Source: Anaerolineales bacterium
GTDB taxonomy: Bacteria; Chloroflexota; Anaerolineae; Anaerolineales; Villigracilaceae
DNA length: 64,000 nucleotides
Reading direction: 5' to 3'
NCBI GenBank assembly: GCA_024710905.1
Contig: JANJTV010000120.1
Coordinates: 1-64,000, forward strand
The notes beneath the pieces were generated by a model. It ran no database searches and was not told the origin of the DNA. It saw only the letters and a list, made by a program, of their open reading frames with translations. A program made the translations under genes and the position numbers. Positions 6,802-18,244 of the stretch are shown piece after piece. Position 1 is the first letter of the stretch. Every line of letters starts with the position of its first letter.

Positions 6802-9168
6802 CTAAATCCCGTAGGGCGTCCAGATGTTCTTAATCTGCACAGCATGACGCAGGCATTCATCGGCCAGGTCGTCAGCCAGCCAGTTGTGCGGGGCATGCGC
6901 CCAGGTCTGTTTCAGGTTGCTGACCGATGCCTTCTCAACCAGCGCTACACCTTCGGCAGAACCAAAATACCAGATGCCGTCCACATCGTTATGCTCGGCC
7001 AGGGTCTTGATCAGGGCCTCGTGCCTGCCGGTGACAATATTCACCACGCCGCCGGGCAGGTCGCTGGTGTCAAAGACCTGATACAGGTCCGTCACCGCCA
7101 GCGGGTATTTTTCAGATGGGATAGCAATACAGGTATTGCCCATCGCAATGGCCGGGGCAATCATGGAGATAAATCCCAGTAGGGGCTGCTCGTCGGCGCA
7201 CACCAGGCCCAGTGTGCCGATGGCTTCGGGCATGGCCAGCGTGACCATACGGAAGGGCGTGTGGTGCACTGCGCCGTCATATTTATCCGCATAGGCCGCA
7301 TAAGTAAACAGCCGTTCGATGCTGGCCTGCACTTCCGCTTCACAGTCGGCCTGCGGTTGGCCGGTCAGGCTTGCAATGCGGCGGGCAAACTCCCCGGCAC
7401 GGGCCGAAAGGTTCTCAGCGACGTAATACAGGATTTGGGCACGGGCATGACCGGTGGTGTTGGCCCAACTACTGGCGCGGGCAGCTTCCACCGCGTTGCG
7501 AATGTCCTTGCGATTGCCCTCGCCGACCTCGCCCAGCAGGCGGCCCTCCGCGCTGTAGACCGGCAGGCTGTAGCCCGAATCTGGCCGGGCCTGCTTGCCG
7601 CCGATGTACAGTTTGGGCGTGCGGTCAATTTCCGGCAAACGGGTTTCGGCTGCGGAGGAGCCTGCCTTTGTTTTGGCCAGTTTAACAGCAGGCCGGGCCG
7701 GGGAAGGTTTCCGTTTCAGGTACTCGACCAGGCCCTCGCGGCCTCCCTCGCGGCCAAAGCCACTTTCGCGATATCCGCCAAATCCAGAGGCGGCATCAAA
7801 CATATTGGTGCTGTTGATCCACACCACGCCTGCCTTGACCTGGCGGGCAAGATCCAGCGCGGTATTAATGTCTTCGCTCCACACGCTGGCGGCCAGGCCA
7901 AAACGGGTGTTGTTGGCCAGGGCCACCGCTTCGGCAGGTGTACGGAAAGTGGTGCTGACCAGCACCGGGCCGAAGATTTCCTCCTGCGAGATGGTGGAGG
8001 CGGGCGAAACGTTGGTAAACAGGCTCGGCGGGTAGAAGTAGCCGTCGGTGGGACAGGCCCAGGAAGGCTGCCAGAGTTCCGCGCCTTCGTCCTGCCCCTG
8101 CTTGACCAACCGTTCAATTTTTTGCAACTGGGCCGGGGCGATGATTGCACCAATATCGACAGCCTTGTCGAGCGGGTCGCCAACACGCAGTTTTTCCATG
8201 CGGGCACGCAGTTTGTTGAGCAGTTTTTCAGCCACATTTTCCTGGACCAACAGGCGCGACCCGGCACAGCAAACCTGCCCCTGGTTGAACCAGATGGCAT
8301 CCACCACGCCTTCCACCACACTGTCCAGGTCGGCGTCTTCAAAAACAATGAACGGGGATTTACCGCCCAATTCGAGCGAGAGCTTTTTGCCGCTGCCCGC
8401 AGTTGCGCCGCGAATAATGCGCCCGACTTCGGTGGAGCCGGTGAAGGCGATTTTATTGATGTCCTTATGGCCGACAATGGCCGCGCCAACCTTGCCATCG
8501 CCAGTGATGATGTTAACCACGCCGGGCGGTAGGCCGACCGAGTCACAGATTTCGGCAAACAGCAGGGCAGTTAGCGAGGTCCATTCGGCGGGTTTGAGCA
8601 CGACCGTGTTACCGCAGGCCAGGGCCGGGGCGATCTTCCAGGCCAGCATGAGCATGGGAAAATTCCAGGGGATGATCTGGCCGACCACACCGACCGATTC
8701 GTAGTTGGGCAGTTCTTTTTCCAGCAACTGCGCCCAACCCGCATGGTGATAAAAATGCCGCGCCACCAGCGGGATGTCAATGTCGCGCGTCTCACGGATG
8801 GGTTTGCCGTTGTCCATCGTTTCCAGCACGGCAAACAGACGGCTGTGTTTCTGGAGCTGGCGCGCCAGGGCGTACAGGTAACGGGCGCGTACATGGCCGG
8901 GAGTCTGGCTCCAGGTCTTGTAGGCGCGGCGAGCGGCGGCAACAGCGGCGTTAATCTCTGCCGGGCTGGCCTGGGTGATTTTTGCCAGCGGCTGTTTGTT
9001 GGCCGGGTTAACCGTATCGAACTGGTCTGCACCCGGTTTAGTGAACTTCCCGTCAATATACAGGCCAAACGAGCGTTTGTGGGCATCCAGCCAGGCAATG
9101 GCCGGGCCTGATGATTCGGGAGCAGGACCGTAGGGCAGGGTTTTGTACAATTCGGCAGCTTTCGTCAT
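6802..9168 (-). CDS. ALDH16-type aldehyde dehydrogenase with second, catalytically incomplete ALDH domain
   Basis: The protein has 788 aa. Residues 1-490 form a complete NAD(P)-dependent aldehyde dehydrogenase: N169 in I-I-P-W-N-F, E266 in L-E-L-G-G-K, and the nucleophile C300 in G-Q-V-C-C-A-G. After a short linker, residues 525-788 repeat the ALDH coenzyme-binding half (V-Y-S-A-E-G-R-L-L-G-E-V, then P-G-G-V-V-N-I-V-T-G). They diverge before the nucleophile and end in W-T-P-Y-G-I. This is the architecture of the ALDH16 family. The start is 15 nt after the deoC stop, so the gene is coupled to deoC, whose product acetaldehyde is a plausible substrate (inference). An alternative is a broad aliphatic aldehyde dehydrogenase. 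Confidence 0.85.
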   Translation of the reverse strand: MTKAAELYKTLPYGPAPESSGPAIAWLDAHKRSFGLYIDGKFTKPGADQFDTVNPANKQPLAKITQASPAEINAAVAAARRAYKTWSQTPGHVRARYLYALARQLQKHSRLFAVLETMDNGKPIRETRDIDIPLVARHFYHHAGWAQLLEKELPNYESVGVVGQIIPWNFPMLMLAWKIAPALACGNTVVLKPAEWTSLTALLFAEICDSVGLPPGVVNIITGDGKVGAAIVGHKDINKIAFTGSTEVGRIIRGATAGSGKKLSLELGGKSPFIVFEDADLDSVVEGVVDAIWFNQGQVCCAGSRLLVQENVAEKLLNKLRARMEKLRVGDPLDKAVDIGAIIAPAQLQKIERLVKQGQDEGAELWQPSWACPTDGYFYPPSLFTNVSPASTISQEEIFGPVLVSTTFRTPAEAVALANNTRFGLAASVWSEDINTALDLARQVKAGVVWINSTNMFDAASGFGGYRESGFGREGGREGLVEYLKRKPSPARPAVKLAKTKAGSSAAETRLPEIDRTPKLYIGGKQARPDSGYSLPVYSAEGRLLGEVGEGNRKDIRNAVEAARASSWANTTGHARAQILYYVAENLSARAGEFARRIASLTGQPQADCEAEVQASIERLFTYAAYADKYDGAVHHTPFRMVTLAMPEAIGTLGLVCADEQPLLGFISMIAPAIAMGNTCIAIPSEKYPLAVTDLYQVFDTSDLPGGVVNIVTGRHEALIKTLAEHNDVDGIWYFGSAEGVALVEKASVSNLKQTWAHAPHNWLADDLADECLRHAVQIKNIWTPYGI

Positions 9169-9183
9169 GGTTTTTCCAGTGTC

Positions 9184-10149
9184 TTATCCGAGCGGGTGCC
9201 TGAAGGAGGCTGAGTACTGGCCAGTCAGGTAGTGTTCCAGTTGGCGCTCAATGTCGCCCAGCAGGGTGCTGGCCCCAAAACGGAACAGGTTGGGTGAGAG
9301 CCATTCGTCGCCGAGTTCTTCCTTCATCAGGATTAACCAGTCCAGCGATTGTTTGGCCGTGCGGATTCCGCCTGCCGGTTTAAAGCCCACTTTGTAACCA
9401 GTGGCTTCATGATACTCGCGCACCATGCGGGTCATCACCAGACTGAACGGCAGGGTGGCATTGACGTTTTCCTTGCCGGTGGAAGTCTTAATGAAATCGG
9501 CTCCGGCCATCATGCAAACCATGCTGGCGCGGGCCACATTGGTCAGGGTACCCAGCTCGCCGGTGGCAAGGATGGTCTTCATGTGCGCCTCGCCGCAAGC
9601 TGTGCGAAAGGCTTTCACTTCATTATATAAAGCCTGCCAGTCGCCGCCCAATGCCAGGTGGCGGCTGATGACAATATCTATTTCTTTTGCGCCATCGCGT
9701 ACGGAGGCGTCAATTTCCTTTAGCTTCAACGCCATCGGGTTCAGACCGGCCGGGAAACCGGTTGACACCGCCGCCACAGGGATGTTGCTGCCCTGCAACG
9801 CTTCAACCGCCGTGCCGACAAACTGGTGATAGACGCATACCGCGCCAACTGTCAGGCCGGGCAAGCCCAGCGACTCCAACAGGTCTGCCCGCACAGGCTG
9901 ACGCGCCTTGGCGCACAGGCGCAGTACGTTGGTCCTGGTGTCGTCACCGGAGAGGGTGGTCAGGTCCATACAGCGGATGGCGCGCATCAGCCAAGCCGCC
10001 TGCCAGTCCTTTTTCACCGTACGGCGGGCCGGCAAGGTGGCCGTGCGCCGTTCGATGGCACTTTTGTTCACCCGCAAGCTTTCCACCCAGCCCAAATCAA
10101 AGGCTGTGCCGGGGTTGCGTTCAATTTCAGGGAAGGTTAAGTCGTTCAT
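9184..10149 (-). CDS. deoC: Deoxyribose-phosphate aldolase
   Basis: The protein has 321 aa. It cleaves 2-deoxy-D-ribose 5-phosphate to glyceraldehyde 3-phosphate and acetaldehyde in deoxynucleoside breakdown. The Schiff-base lysine is K221 in D-F-I-K-T-S-T-G-K, with the second active-site lysine K257 in G-F-K-P-A-G-G-I-R and D158 in K-E-I-D-I-V. The N-terminal extension of about 50 residues makes it longer than the E. coli enzyme and resembles the long DeoC form found with ALDH genes. The ATG overlaps the lepB stop by 4 nt, and the ALDH16 gene follows at 15 nt. This suggests a pair that makes and then oxidises acetaldehyde. Confidence 0.92.
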   Translation of the reverse strand: MNDLTFPEIERNPGTAFDLGWVESLRVNKSAIERRTATLPARRTVKKDWQAAWLMRAIRCMDLTTLSGDDTRTNVLRLCAKARQPVRADLLESLGLPGLTVGAVCVYHQFVGTAVEALQGSNIPVAAVSTGFPAGLNPMALKLKEIDASVRDGAKEIDIVISRHLALGGDWQALYNEVKAFRTACGEAHMKTILATGELGTLTNVARASMVCMMAGADFIKTSTGKENVNATLPFSLVMTRMVREYHEATGYKVGFKPAGGIRTAKQSLDWLILMKEELGDEWLSPNLFRFGASTLLGDIERQLEHYLTGQYSASFRHPLG

Positions 10150-10760
10150 TCTTGAGCCGCCATGGCAACATCAGTATGATCAATCAACATCATTTTATTG
10201 AACGGGAAGTACACCAGCACCGCCTTACCGATCATGTTCTTCATTGGCACCGGCCCCCAGGAATGAGAATCGGATGAATCGTTCCGGTTGTCACCCAGCA
10301 CGAACAGGTGATCTTCAGGCACCATCCACTCAACTTCATACATAGGGATTGCGGCAATATAAGGCTCACTCAACTGCGCGCCATTCACATATACTTTACC
10401 ACCACTCACCACAACCGTATCACCGGGCAGGCCAATCACACGTTTGATCAAATCCTGGCCGGGGTCCAGCGGGTAATGAAAGACAACAATATCACCGTAG
10501 TGCGGTTTATCAAACTGGTACGCCAGCCGGTTGACCAGCACAAATTGTCCGTCTTCCAGGGTTGGCAGCATGCTAAAGCCATCCACGCGCACTCGCGCTG
10601 TCAGGGTATTGATCACAAGGAACAGCACCGCCGAAAGCAGCACCGTTTCGAGCACGTCCAAAAACAGCCGCAACCACTTGTTCTGTGGTGCAGGCGTCAC
10701 TTCATCCATCATTGCATCGACATCAGGGGGAATTTGTTCCAATAGAGCCTCCGCCGTCAT
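10146..10760 (-). CDS. lepB: Signal peptidase I
   Basis: The protein has 204 aa. It cleaves signal peptides from secreted proteins at the outer face of the membrane. One transmembrane helix (about 33-52) precedes the S26 catalytic dyad: S63 in G-F-S-M-L-P-T-L and K106 in L-I-K-R-V-I-G-L-P-G-D. The C-terminal box G-D-N-R-N-D-S-S-D-S-H-S-W-G is complete. The ATG at 10760 is used; a TTG at 10787 in the same frame would add nine residues and is nearer the preceding gene. The stop overlaps the deoC start. This is a normal housekeeping gene inside a mixed operon. Confidence 0.93.
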   Translation of the reverse strand: MTAEALLEQIPPDVDAMMDEVTPAPQNKWLRLFLDVLETVLLSAVLFLVINTLTARVRVDGFSMLPTLEDGQFVLVNRLAYQFDKPHYGDIVVFHYPLDPGQDLIKRVIGLPGDTVVVSGGKVYVNGAQLSEPYIAAIPMYEVEWMVPEDHLFVLGDNRNDSSDSHSWGPVPMKNMIGKAVLVYFPFNKMMLIDHTDVAMAAQE

Positions 10761-10790
10761 TATAAAACGGCTTAAGTGGCGTAGCAAGTT

Positions 10791-11531
10791 TCACCCGGCC
10801 CGCCCCAGTGCATAAAAGGTCGGTACAAACAACACCCGTTCACCCTGCTGGCGGGCTCGCAGGTCAATCTCTTTCATTTTCTGGAGGTCTGCCCCAGGGA
10901 TGTTCCCCGCCAAATCGGCAGCCAGCACCTCCCATTCGAGTCCCGTTTCAGCCAGCGCGGAGGCAGTCCACGCCCCGGCCATGACTCCCGTTTCGACATC
11001 CTTCAACCCGGCCTGCTGGAACAACCCGGCCAGCCTGCGGCCCATCTCCGGCTCGGCGCCCTGCCCACGCAATGCATCCGCCTGCCAGCGGCCCAGTACG
11101 GCCAGTTCAGCAGGGTAATCAATACGGCCGCCATAATCGGGCTCGGCCAGCGCCAGCACCCAGCCACCCGGTTTGCATAGGCGGGTCATTTCCCTTAAAG
11201 CGGTTAATGGCTCATCCAGCCATAACAGCAGGTAATGGCAAAAAACAATCCCAAAAACACCTGAGGCAAAAGGCAGGCCATGGGCATCTGCCCGGCTCAG
11301 GGCAGCAGCTGGCGCATGCCTGCGGGCCAATCGCAACGCCTCGCGGTCAATATCTAGGCCAACAATTTGCGTCGTGGCAGGCAGTTCAGCTAGGATGGCC
11401 CCCGTGCCGCAGCCAACCTCCAGAATGCGTGTGGCCTGCCCCATCCCGGCCCGATGAAGCAGATGTTCGCGCAGCAGGCGCGTCCAGCTAGCCTGCTGGG
11501 TATAACGGGCGTGCCAGTCGATCTTATTCAT
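10791..11531 (-). CDS. Class I SAM-dependent methyltransferase
   Basis: The protein has 246 aa. The Rossmann methyltransferase core shows motif I I-L-E-V-G-C-G-T-G (37-45), an acidic end of strand 2 (G-L-D-I-D), motif II A-D-A-H-G-L-P-F and the post-motif L-R-E-M-T-R-L-C-K-P-G-G. This is the UbiE/Methyltransf_11 type that usually acts on small molecules. The substrate is unknown. The ATG at 11531 overlaps the end of the phosphatase gene by 8 nt; the longer frame to 11552 lies wholly inside that gene and is not used. It is followed by lepB. Confidence 0.8.
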   Translation of the reverse strand: MNKIDWHARYTQQASWTRLLREHLLHRAGMGQATRILEVGCGTGAILAELPATTQIVGLDIDREALRLARRHAPAAALSRADAHGLPFASGVFGIVFCHYLLLWLDEPLTALREMTRLCKPGGWVLALAEPDYGGRIDYPAELAVLGRWQADALRGQGAEPEMGRRLAGLFQQAGLKDVETGVMAGAWTASALAETGLEWEVLAADLAGNIPGADLQKMKEIDLRARQQGERVLFVPTFYALGRAG

Positions 11532-12057
11532 CTTCCTGCCAGTTGCGCACAAAATTCATCTGTGCCTGGGTTTCAGGGGAATGGCTCATATGCACGTGCT
11601 TGGGAACCAATTGCCACCAGTCACTGAGCTGTTTCAACGCCGCATTGCCATCCCTGCCATGGCGCACCAGGTAACAGCCCACAGCTGTGCCTGTACGGCC
11701 CACACCGGCCCAGCAATGCAGGTAGATTTTCCGGTTTTCAGCAATGGATTGGTCGATAAAATCTAGTAGTTCTTTCATCTGTTCATGGCGCGGCAGGCCA
11801 AAATCGCCGATCGGGAAGCGCCGATACGTTACCTGGCGCTCGAAATAACCGGCCTGTTCGGACAGCAGGTCTTTATAGGTGGGCTCGTTTTCACCGGTCA
11901 GGTCGATGAACGTGTCAAACCCGGCCATCAGGAAAGCATCCAGCCGTGTGCGGGTGCGTTCAGTATGGCGAAGTGCACCGGGGTTTTCGCCAGCCAGGAA
12001 CCGGCCAGGGAGTACCCAGTACGCTTCAGGGATGGGCAGGGAGTGGTTGTCAGCCAT
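11524..12057 (-). CDS. Dual-specificity/tyrosine-type protein phosphatase
   Basis: The protein has 177 aa. It carries the cysteine-phosphatase signature H-C-x5-R: C115 in L-H-C-W-A-G-V-G-R-T-G-T, with R121. A likely general acid, D85, lies in I-G-D-F-G-L-P. The compact size and the segment A-G-x-x-P-G before the core match bacterial and archaeal dual-specificity-like phosphatases. It could act on phosphotyrosine, phosphoinositides or other phosphoesters; the substrate cannot be assigned. The ATG at 12057 is chosen over 12087 because the upstream extension has no ribosome site. It begins the seven-gene minus-strand run down to 5925. Confidence 0.82.
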   Translation of the reverse strand: MADNHSLPIPEAYWVLPGRFLAGENPGALRHTERTRTRLDAFLMAGFDTFIDLTGENEPTYKDLLSEQAGYFERQVTYRRFPIGDFGLPRHEQMKELLDFIDQSIAENRKIYLHCWAGVGRTGTAVGCYLVRHGRDGNAALKQLSDWWQLVPKHVHMSHSPETQAQMNFVRNWQEDE

Positions 12058-12120
12058 TGAATGATGATAACAGCAAATGCCCGCCATAGCGCAGCGGGCA
12101 TCCTGTCGGCCAGGTGGGGA

Positions 12121-12504
12121 TTATTTCAAAACGGAAGGCGGCGTGGGGTAGCCCGGCTGGTTGCGCTTAAATTCGTAGGTTTCAACAATCTGGTCGATCA
12201 ATTTTTTATGTTCTTTGGTGACATCAAAAAATTCAAAACCGATATTCTGGAAGGATGGGTCGAGGTCAGGTTTGCACCAGGCCACGCGGGCTTCAAAATC
12301 CACATGTGCCTGGTTGAAGATCGGGTCGGGCAGGTCGAGACGCAGGTGCAGGTGCTGCCCTTCGGGAAGGCTATCATCGCTGATAATCATCGCGCCGATG
12401 TGGTTCAGGTCGGCCAGGTAACCCAGCACACGGCCCGTGCCCCGGTCAAAGACGCGGGAGTACATGGCCAGATACACACGGGGGAGTTTTCTTCTTTCTT
12501 GCAT
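12121..12504 (-). CDS. PilZ-domain protein, probable cyclic-di-GMP binder
   Basis: The protein has 127 aa. The PilZ signature R-x3-R appears as E-R-R-K-L-P-R near the N-terminus, and the second half D/N-x-S-x-x-G as D-L-N-H-I-G, with Asn in place of the usual Ser. A six-stranded beta barrel pattern follows. Such proteins sense cyclic di-GMP and act on motility, secretion or polysaccharide machinery. The substitution may weaken ligand binding. The ATG at 12504 has GGAGG 5 nt upstream; a TTG at 12516 is less likely. It is a stand-alone gene between the phosphatase and tRNA-Ser. Confidence 0.75.
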   Translation of the reverse strand: MQERRKLPRVYLAMYSRVFDRGTGRVLGYLADLNHIGAMIISDDSLPEGQHLHLRLDLPDPIFNQAHVDFEARVAWCKPDLDPSFQNIGFEFFDVTKEHKKLIDQIVETYEFKRNQPGYPTPPSVLK

Positions 12505-12576
12505 GGCTGCCTCCAAAGTTATTGTAAGTGTACCTTTTTTTGAAGGGGCGAGTCAATGATGCAATGCTTTGAAAAT

Positions 12577-12606
12577 AAAAACACCCGCGTTTCTGCAGGT
12601 GTTTTT
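12577..12606 (-). terminator. Terminator downstream of tRNA-Ser
   Basis: The stem AAAAACACC/GGTGTTTTT (12577-12585 with 12598-12606) has a 12-nt loop. On the minus strand it ends in a T-run just after the tRNA 3' end. Confidence 0.8.
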
Positions 12607-12607
12607 G

Positions 12608-12697
12608 TGGCGGAGAGGGAGGGATTTGAACCCTCGATACCTTTCGGTATACACGCTTTCCAAGCGTGCGCACTCAGCCAGACTATGCGACCTCTCC
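12608..12697 (-). tRNA. tRNA-Ser(GGA)
   Basis: This is a 90-nt class II tRNA. The acceptor stem GGAGAGG pairs with CCTCTCC, the discriminator is G, and CCA is encoded. The anticodon loop CTTGGAAAG gives anticodon GGA. A long variable arm (ATACC-GAAA-GGTAT) is present, as expected for serine. Confidence 0.95.
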
Positions 12698-12761
12698 ATG
12701 TTGCCGTCTGGGCGAACGGCATTATAACACAATCTTTTTTCGGGGAGCTGTGTATTTGTCT

Positions 12762-13922
12762 TTATTTCCCCAGTTTGCCAGTGTTGCGAGGGGCAATGGC
12801 AGGCAGCTCCCGGGGGGTCAGCATGCCCCAGCGGCTTGCCCCAAGGTAGAGAATCTCCAGGATTAAATCTTCATAGGAGATGCCCTCGGCAGCGGCCTCC
12901 AGGCACAAGTCACTGTAGCCGGGGGTCAGGCCAGGCAGGGTGTTGATTTCGATCAGCACCGGCTCGCCCTGGGCGTTCAGGCGGATGTCGGAACGGGAGA
13001 CATCGATGGCTTTGATTGCCATGTGGGCGCGCACCACCAGGGTTTGGATCTTACGGGCCAGTTCCGGCGAAATATCCGCCGGGCAGATGTAGCCGGGAGC
13101 GCCTTCATCGCCGACGTCTTTGGATTTGGCCGCCTGGCTGTAAATGCCGGGCGTCACCGAACGGCTGCTATCCAATTCGAGCACGGGGAAGACATGATAG
13201 CCAAGCTTTTTGTCCTCGTACCACTGCGGGTTGCGTGAGTAACGCTGCGCATCCCAACGGCCAACCAGGCCACAGGTGAATTCGCGGCCCGAGAGGAAGG
13301 TCTCTACCAGCGCCGGTTGGCGGTAGTTACCAATAATGTGTTTCACCCGTTCTCTTAGCTCTGCTTCATTATTAACCACTGCGCGCACATCCACGCCCAT
13401 ACCGGTACCTTCGCGGGCCGGTTTGACGAACAACGGGAAGCGCAGTTCCGGACGCAGCGCTTCGTCGCCAATAATGAATTCCTGGAACGGGGCCACCGGC
13501 AGGCGGCGGTCACGCCAGATGCGTTTGGTCAGGGTTTTATCCAGCGAGATGGCATTGGCCATCACACGTGAATGGGTATACGGAATACGCAGCATTTCCA
13601 GCAGGGCCGGGACCTGCGCCTCGCGAGCATCGCCGCCCAGGCCTTCGGCGATGTTAAAGCAGATATCCGGTTTTACTTTTTTGATGGTATAGGGGAGATC
13701 ACGGTCCGCCTGGACGAAGATGGTTTCATGCCCATCTGTCTCGATGGCAGCGCGGATATGGTCAATCGTTTCAATATGGTCGAAGTCGGCCAGGGCATCA
13801 GCAGGGACATCCTGCGGCAGTTCGGCGTTGTCATCCTTTATGTTGGCGAGAACAGCCACCCGCCAGGGTTTCTCTGGCCGGACGATACTGGGAGGCAGGT
13901 CATCTGGGATGGTTTTGGGCAT
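12762..13922 (-). CDS. ATP-grasp ligase, D-alanine--D-alanine ligase-like
   Basis: The protein has 386 aa. The C-terminal two thirds is an ATP-grasp fold of the Dala_Dala_lig_C type: F-P-L-F-V-K-P-A-R-E-G-T-G-M-G-V (phosphate loop), R-S-D-I-R-L and the Mg site L-I-E-I-N-T-L-P-G-L-T-P. The N-terminal part (Y-T-I-K-K-V-K-P-D-I-C-F-N-I-A-E-G) matches Ddl more loosely. Within the family it resembles the long orphan ligases rather than a core cell-wall Ddl, so it may join other amino acids or peptides. The ATG at 13922 has GGAG upstream. It is transcribed away from the ATP synthase operon, and no cell-wall genes lie beside it. Confidence 0.78.
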   Translation of the reverse strand: MPKTIPDDLPPSIVRPEKPWRVAVLANIKDDNAELPQDVPADALADFDHIETIDHIRAAIETDGHETIFVQADRDLPYTIKKVKPDICFNIAEGLGGDAREAQVPALLEMLRIPYTHSRVMANAISLDKTLTKRIWRDRRLPVAPFQEFIIGDEALRPELRFPLFVKPAREGTGMGVDVRAVVNNEAELRERVKHIIGNYRQPALVETFLSGREFTCGLVGRWDAQRYSRNPQWYEDKKLGYHVFPVLELDSSRSVTPGIYSQAAKSKDVGDEGAPGYICPADISPELARKIQTLVVRAHMAIKAIDVSRSDIRLNAQGEPVLIEINTLPGLTPGYSDLCLEAAAEGISYEDLILEILYLGASRWGMLTPRELPAIAPRNTGKLGK

Positions 13923-14042
13923 TTTTTCTCCTTTTCGCTCAATGAACCAGCCGCAAAGTATAGTACTTTGCGGAAAAAACACAAGAGTTAAGTTAAAAAA
14001 GGATGAGTCGGGCAGCGAAAATCAATCCGTGATTTTTGTAAC

Positions 14043-14071
14043 TAGACAATGCTTTGCCTTTCGGGTATCAT
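14043..14071 (+). promoter_or_regulatory. Candidate promoter of the atpAGDC-mreB operon
   Basis: The boxes TAGACA (14043-14048) and TATCAT (14066-14071) are 17 nt apart and lie 108 nt upstream of atpA. The rest of the 256-nt gap holds a small 5-bp hairpin (14081-14094) in the leader and no gene. Confidence 0.45.
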
Positions 14072-14178
14072 TACGCCGTCCCGGCTTAGGCCGGAATAAT
14101 TTTGGTTTTAACCCACCTTGGTGAAAATTCGGCGCAAAATGCGCCAGGATTAATGAATTTCATGGTTGTGGAGGCGAA

Positions 14179-15834
14179 ATGTCTGACCTGATTAAGCAAA
14201 TTACCAGTGATTTCCAGAAACAAATTGAAACTTATAAACCAGAGGCAACCGTCAGCGATGTCGGTACTGTTCTCGAAGCCGGTGACGGCATTGCCCGTGT
14301 AAAGGGGCTGGCAAACATCAAATCGCAGGAGCTCGTGCAGTTTGCAAATGGGGTGATGGGGATTGCCTTCAACCTCGAAAAAGACTCGGTCGGTGTAATC
14401 ATCATGGGTGCCTTTGATGAAATTACCGAAGGCATGACTGTTCGCGCCACCGGCCGCATTGCTTCGGTTCCGGTTGGAGAAGGACTGGTTGGCCGAGTGG
14501 TCAATGCCCTGGGTGAGCCGATTGATGGCAAAGGTCCGATCCAGTTCAGCGGTTACCGCCCGATCGAGCGCATTGCTCCCGGTGTAGTGGCCCGCCAGGA
14601 TGTGGATACTCCGGTCCAGACCGGTATCAAGGCCATTGACGCGATGACCGCCATCGGGCGTGGCCAGCGCCAGCTCATCATTGGCGACCGCCAGACCGGC
14701 AAGTCGGCCATCGCAATCGACACAATCATCAACCAGAAGGGTAAGGATCTGGTCTGTATTTATGTGGCGATTGGCCAGAAGAAAGCCGCTATCGCCCGTA
14801 CGGTTGCCCTGCTGGAACGTCACGGCGCGATGGATCACACCATTGTGGTGGTGGCCGCTGCCGACGAGTCGGCAGCGTTGCAATACATTGCTCCTTATAG
14901 TGGCTGCGCCATGGGCGAAGAGTTCATGGAAAACGGCCGCGATGCACTTGTTGTCTACGATGACCTTTCCAAGCACGCCTGGGCCTACCGCCAGGTTTCC
15001 CTGTTGCTGCGCCGCCCACCGGGACGGGAAGCCTACCCAGGCGACCTGTTCTACCTGCACTCCCGCCTGCTAGAACGCGCCTCCCGCCTGTCTGTCAATT
15101 ACGCCGTGGTTAAGGCCAGTTTTGATGGCGAAGCCACCCAAAAAGACGCGGTGGACGGTAAGATTTATGCCGGACCGATGGCCGAACATGACGCCAAAGA
15201 AGCCCTCAAGGCCAAGGGGGATGGCTTTAAGATAGCCCGTGTGGCTAATAGCGGTGGTTCACTGACCGCTCTGCCGATCATTGAAACCCTGCTGGGCGAT
15301 GTTTCGGCTTATGTACCTACCAACGTAATCTCCATTACGGATGGTCAGATTTACCTCGAATCCAACCTGTTCAACGCCGGCATCCGCCCGGCTGTGAACG
15401 TGGGTATCTCCGTCTCCCGCGTGGGTGGCGCCGCCCAGACCAAGGCCATGCGCCAGGTGGCTGGCCGCCTGCGCCTGGATATGGCTGCCTACCGCGAACT
15501 GGCTGCCTTTGCACAATTCGGCTCCGATCTCGACAAATCAACCCAATTGCAGCTTAACCGTGGCCGCCGTATGCAGGAAGTGCTCAAGCAGCCGCAGTAC
15601 CAGCCAACCAGCCTCGAACACCAGGTTATGACCATTTTCGCCGCAACGAACGGTTTTGCCGATGATGTGCCGGTGGAAAAAGTGCGTGATTGGGAAACGG
15701 CCCTGACCAAGTTCATGGATGTCTCCTACCCCGAAGTGGGCAAGGACATTGTTGAAAAGAAACAGATTACGCCCGATAACGAAAAGAAACTCCGCGATGC
15801 ACTGGATGCCTTCAAGGCAACCTGGCAAGCCTAA
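14179..15834 (+). CDS. atpA: ATP synthase F1 subunit alpha
   Basis: The protein has 551 aa. This non-catalytic nucleotide-binding subunit of F1 has the P-loop G-D-R-Q-T-G-K-S (169-176) and the family signature region with P-G-R-E-A-Y-P-G-D. The arginine finger segment [13 protein letters not shown] is intact. It is longer than typical bacterial alpha (about 505-515 aa), mainly at the C-terminus. GGAGG lies 7 nt before the ATG. It heads an operon atpA-atpG-atpD-atpC. The delta subunit and the Fo genes that normally precede atpA are not here; the upstream gene is a ligase on the other strand. Confidence 0.97.
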   Translation: MSDLIKQITSDFQKQIETYKPEATVSDVGTVLEAGDGIARVKGLANIKSQELVQFANGVMGIAFNLEKDSVGVIIMGAFDEITEGMTVRATGRIASVPVGEGLVGRVVNALGEPIDGKGPIQFSGYRPIERIAPGVVARQDVDTPVQTGIKAIDAMTAIGRGQRQLIIGDRQTGKSAIAIDTIINQKGKDLVCIYVAIGQKKAAIARTVALLERHGAMDHTIVVVAAADESAALQYIAPYSGCAMGEEFMENGRDALVVYDDLSKHAWAYRQVSLLLRRPPGREAYPGDLFYLHSRLLERASRLSVNYAVVKASFDGEATQKDAVDGKIYAGPMAEHDAKEALKAKGDGFKIARVANSGGSLTALPIIETLLGDVSAYVPTNVISITDGQIYLESNLFNAGIRPAVNVGISVSRVGGAAQTKAMRQVAGRLRLDMAAYRELAAFAQFGSDLDKSTQLQLNRGRRMQEVLKQPQYQPTSLEHQVMTIFAATNGFADDVPVEKVRDWETALTKFMDVSYPEVGKDIVEKKQITPDNEKKLRDALDAFKATWQA

Positions 15835-15845
15835 GGTGAACAATC

Positions 15846-18177
<2,332 letters not shown>

Positions 18178-18191
18178 CCCGATATAAATAG

Positions 18192-18232
18192 TTACTGGAT
18201 ACGCAACGGAGATATTGTTGCGTATCCAGTAA
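18192..18232 (+). promoter_or_regulatory. Perfect 16-bp stem-loop between atpD and atpC
   Basis: Positions 18192-18207 pair without mismatch with 18217-18232 around a 9-nt loop. No T-run follows; the 3' arm ends exactly at the atpC ribosome site (AAGGA, 18232-18236). A role in mRNA processing or in lowering epsilon synthesis relative to beta is inferred. Confidence 0.7.
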
Positions 18233-18244
18233 AGGATGTAGTAC

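Noticed and set aside
7261-8532. 423-aa open frame on the plus strand opposite the ALDH16 gene
   Set aside because: It lies wholly inside a clear ALDH coding region, has no recognisable motif, and its composition follows the antisense of GC-rich codons.
14086-15060. 324-aa minus-strand frame over atpA, and a similar 320-aa frame (17449-18411) over atpD
   Set aside because: Both are antisense shadows of highly conserved ATP synthase genes.
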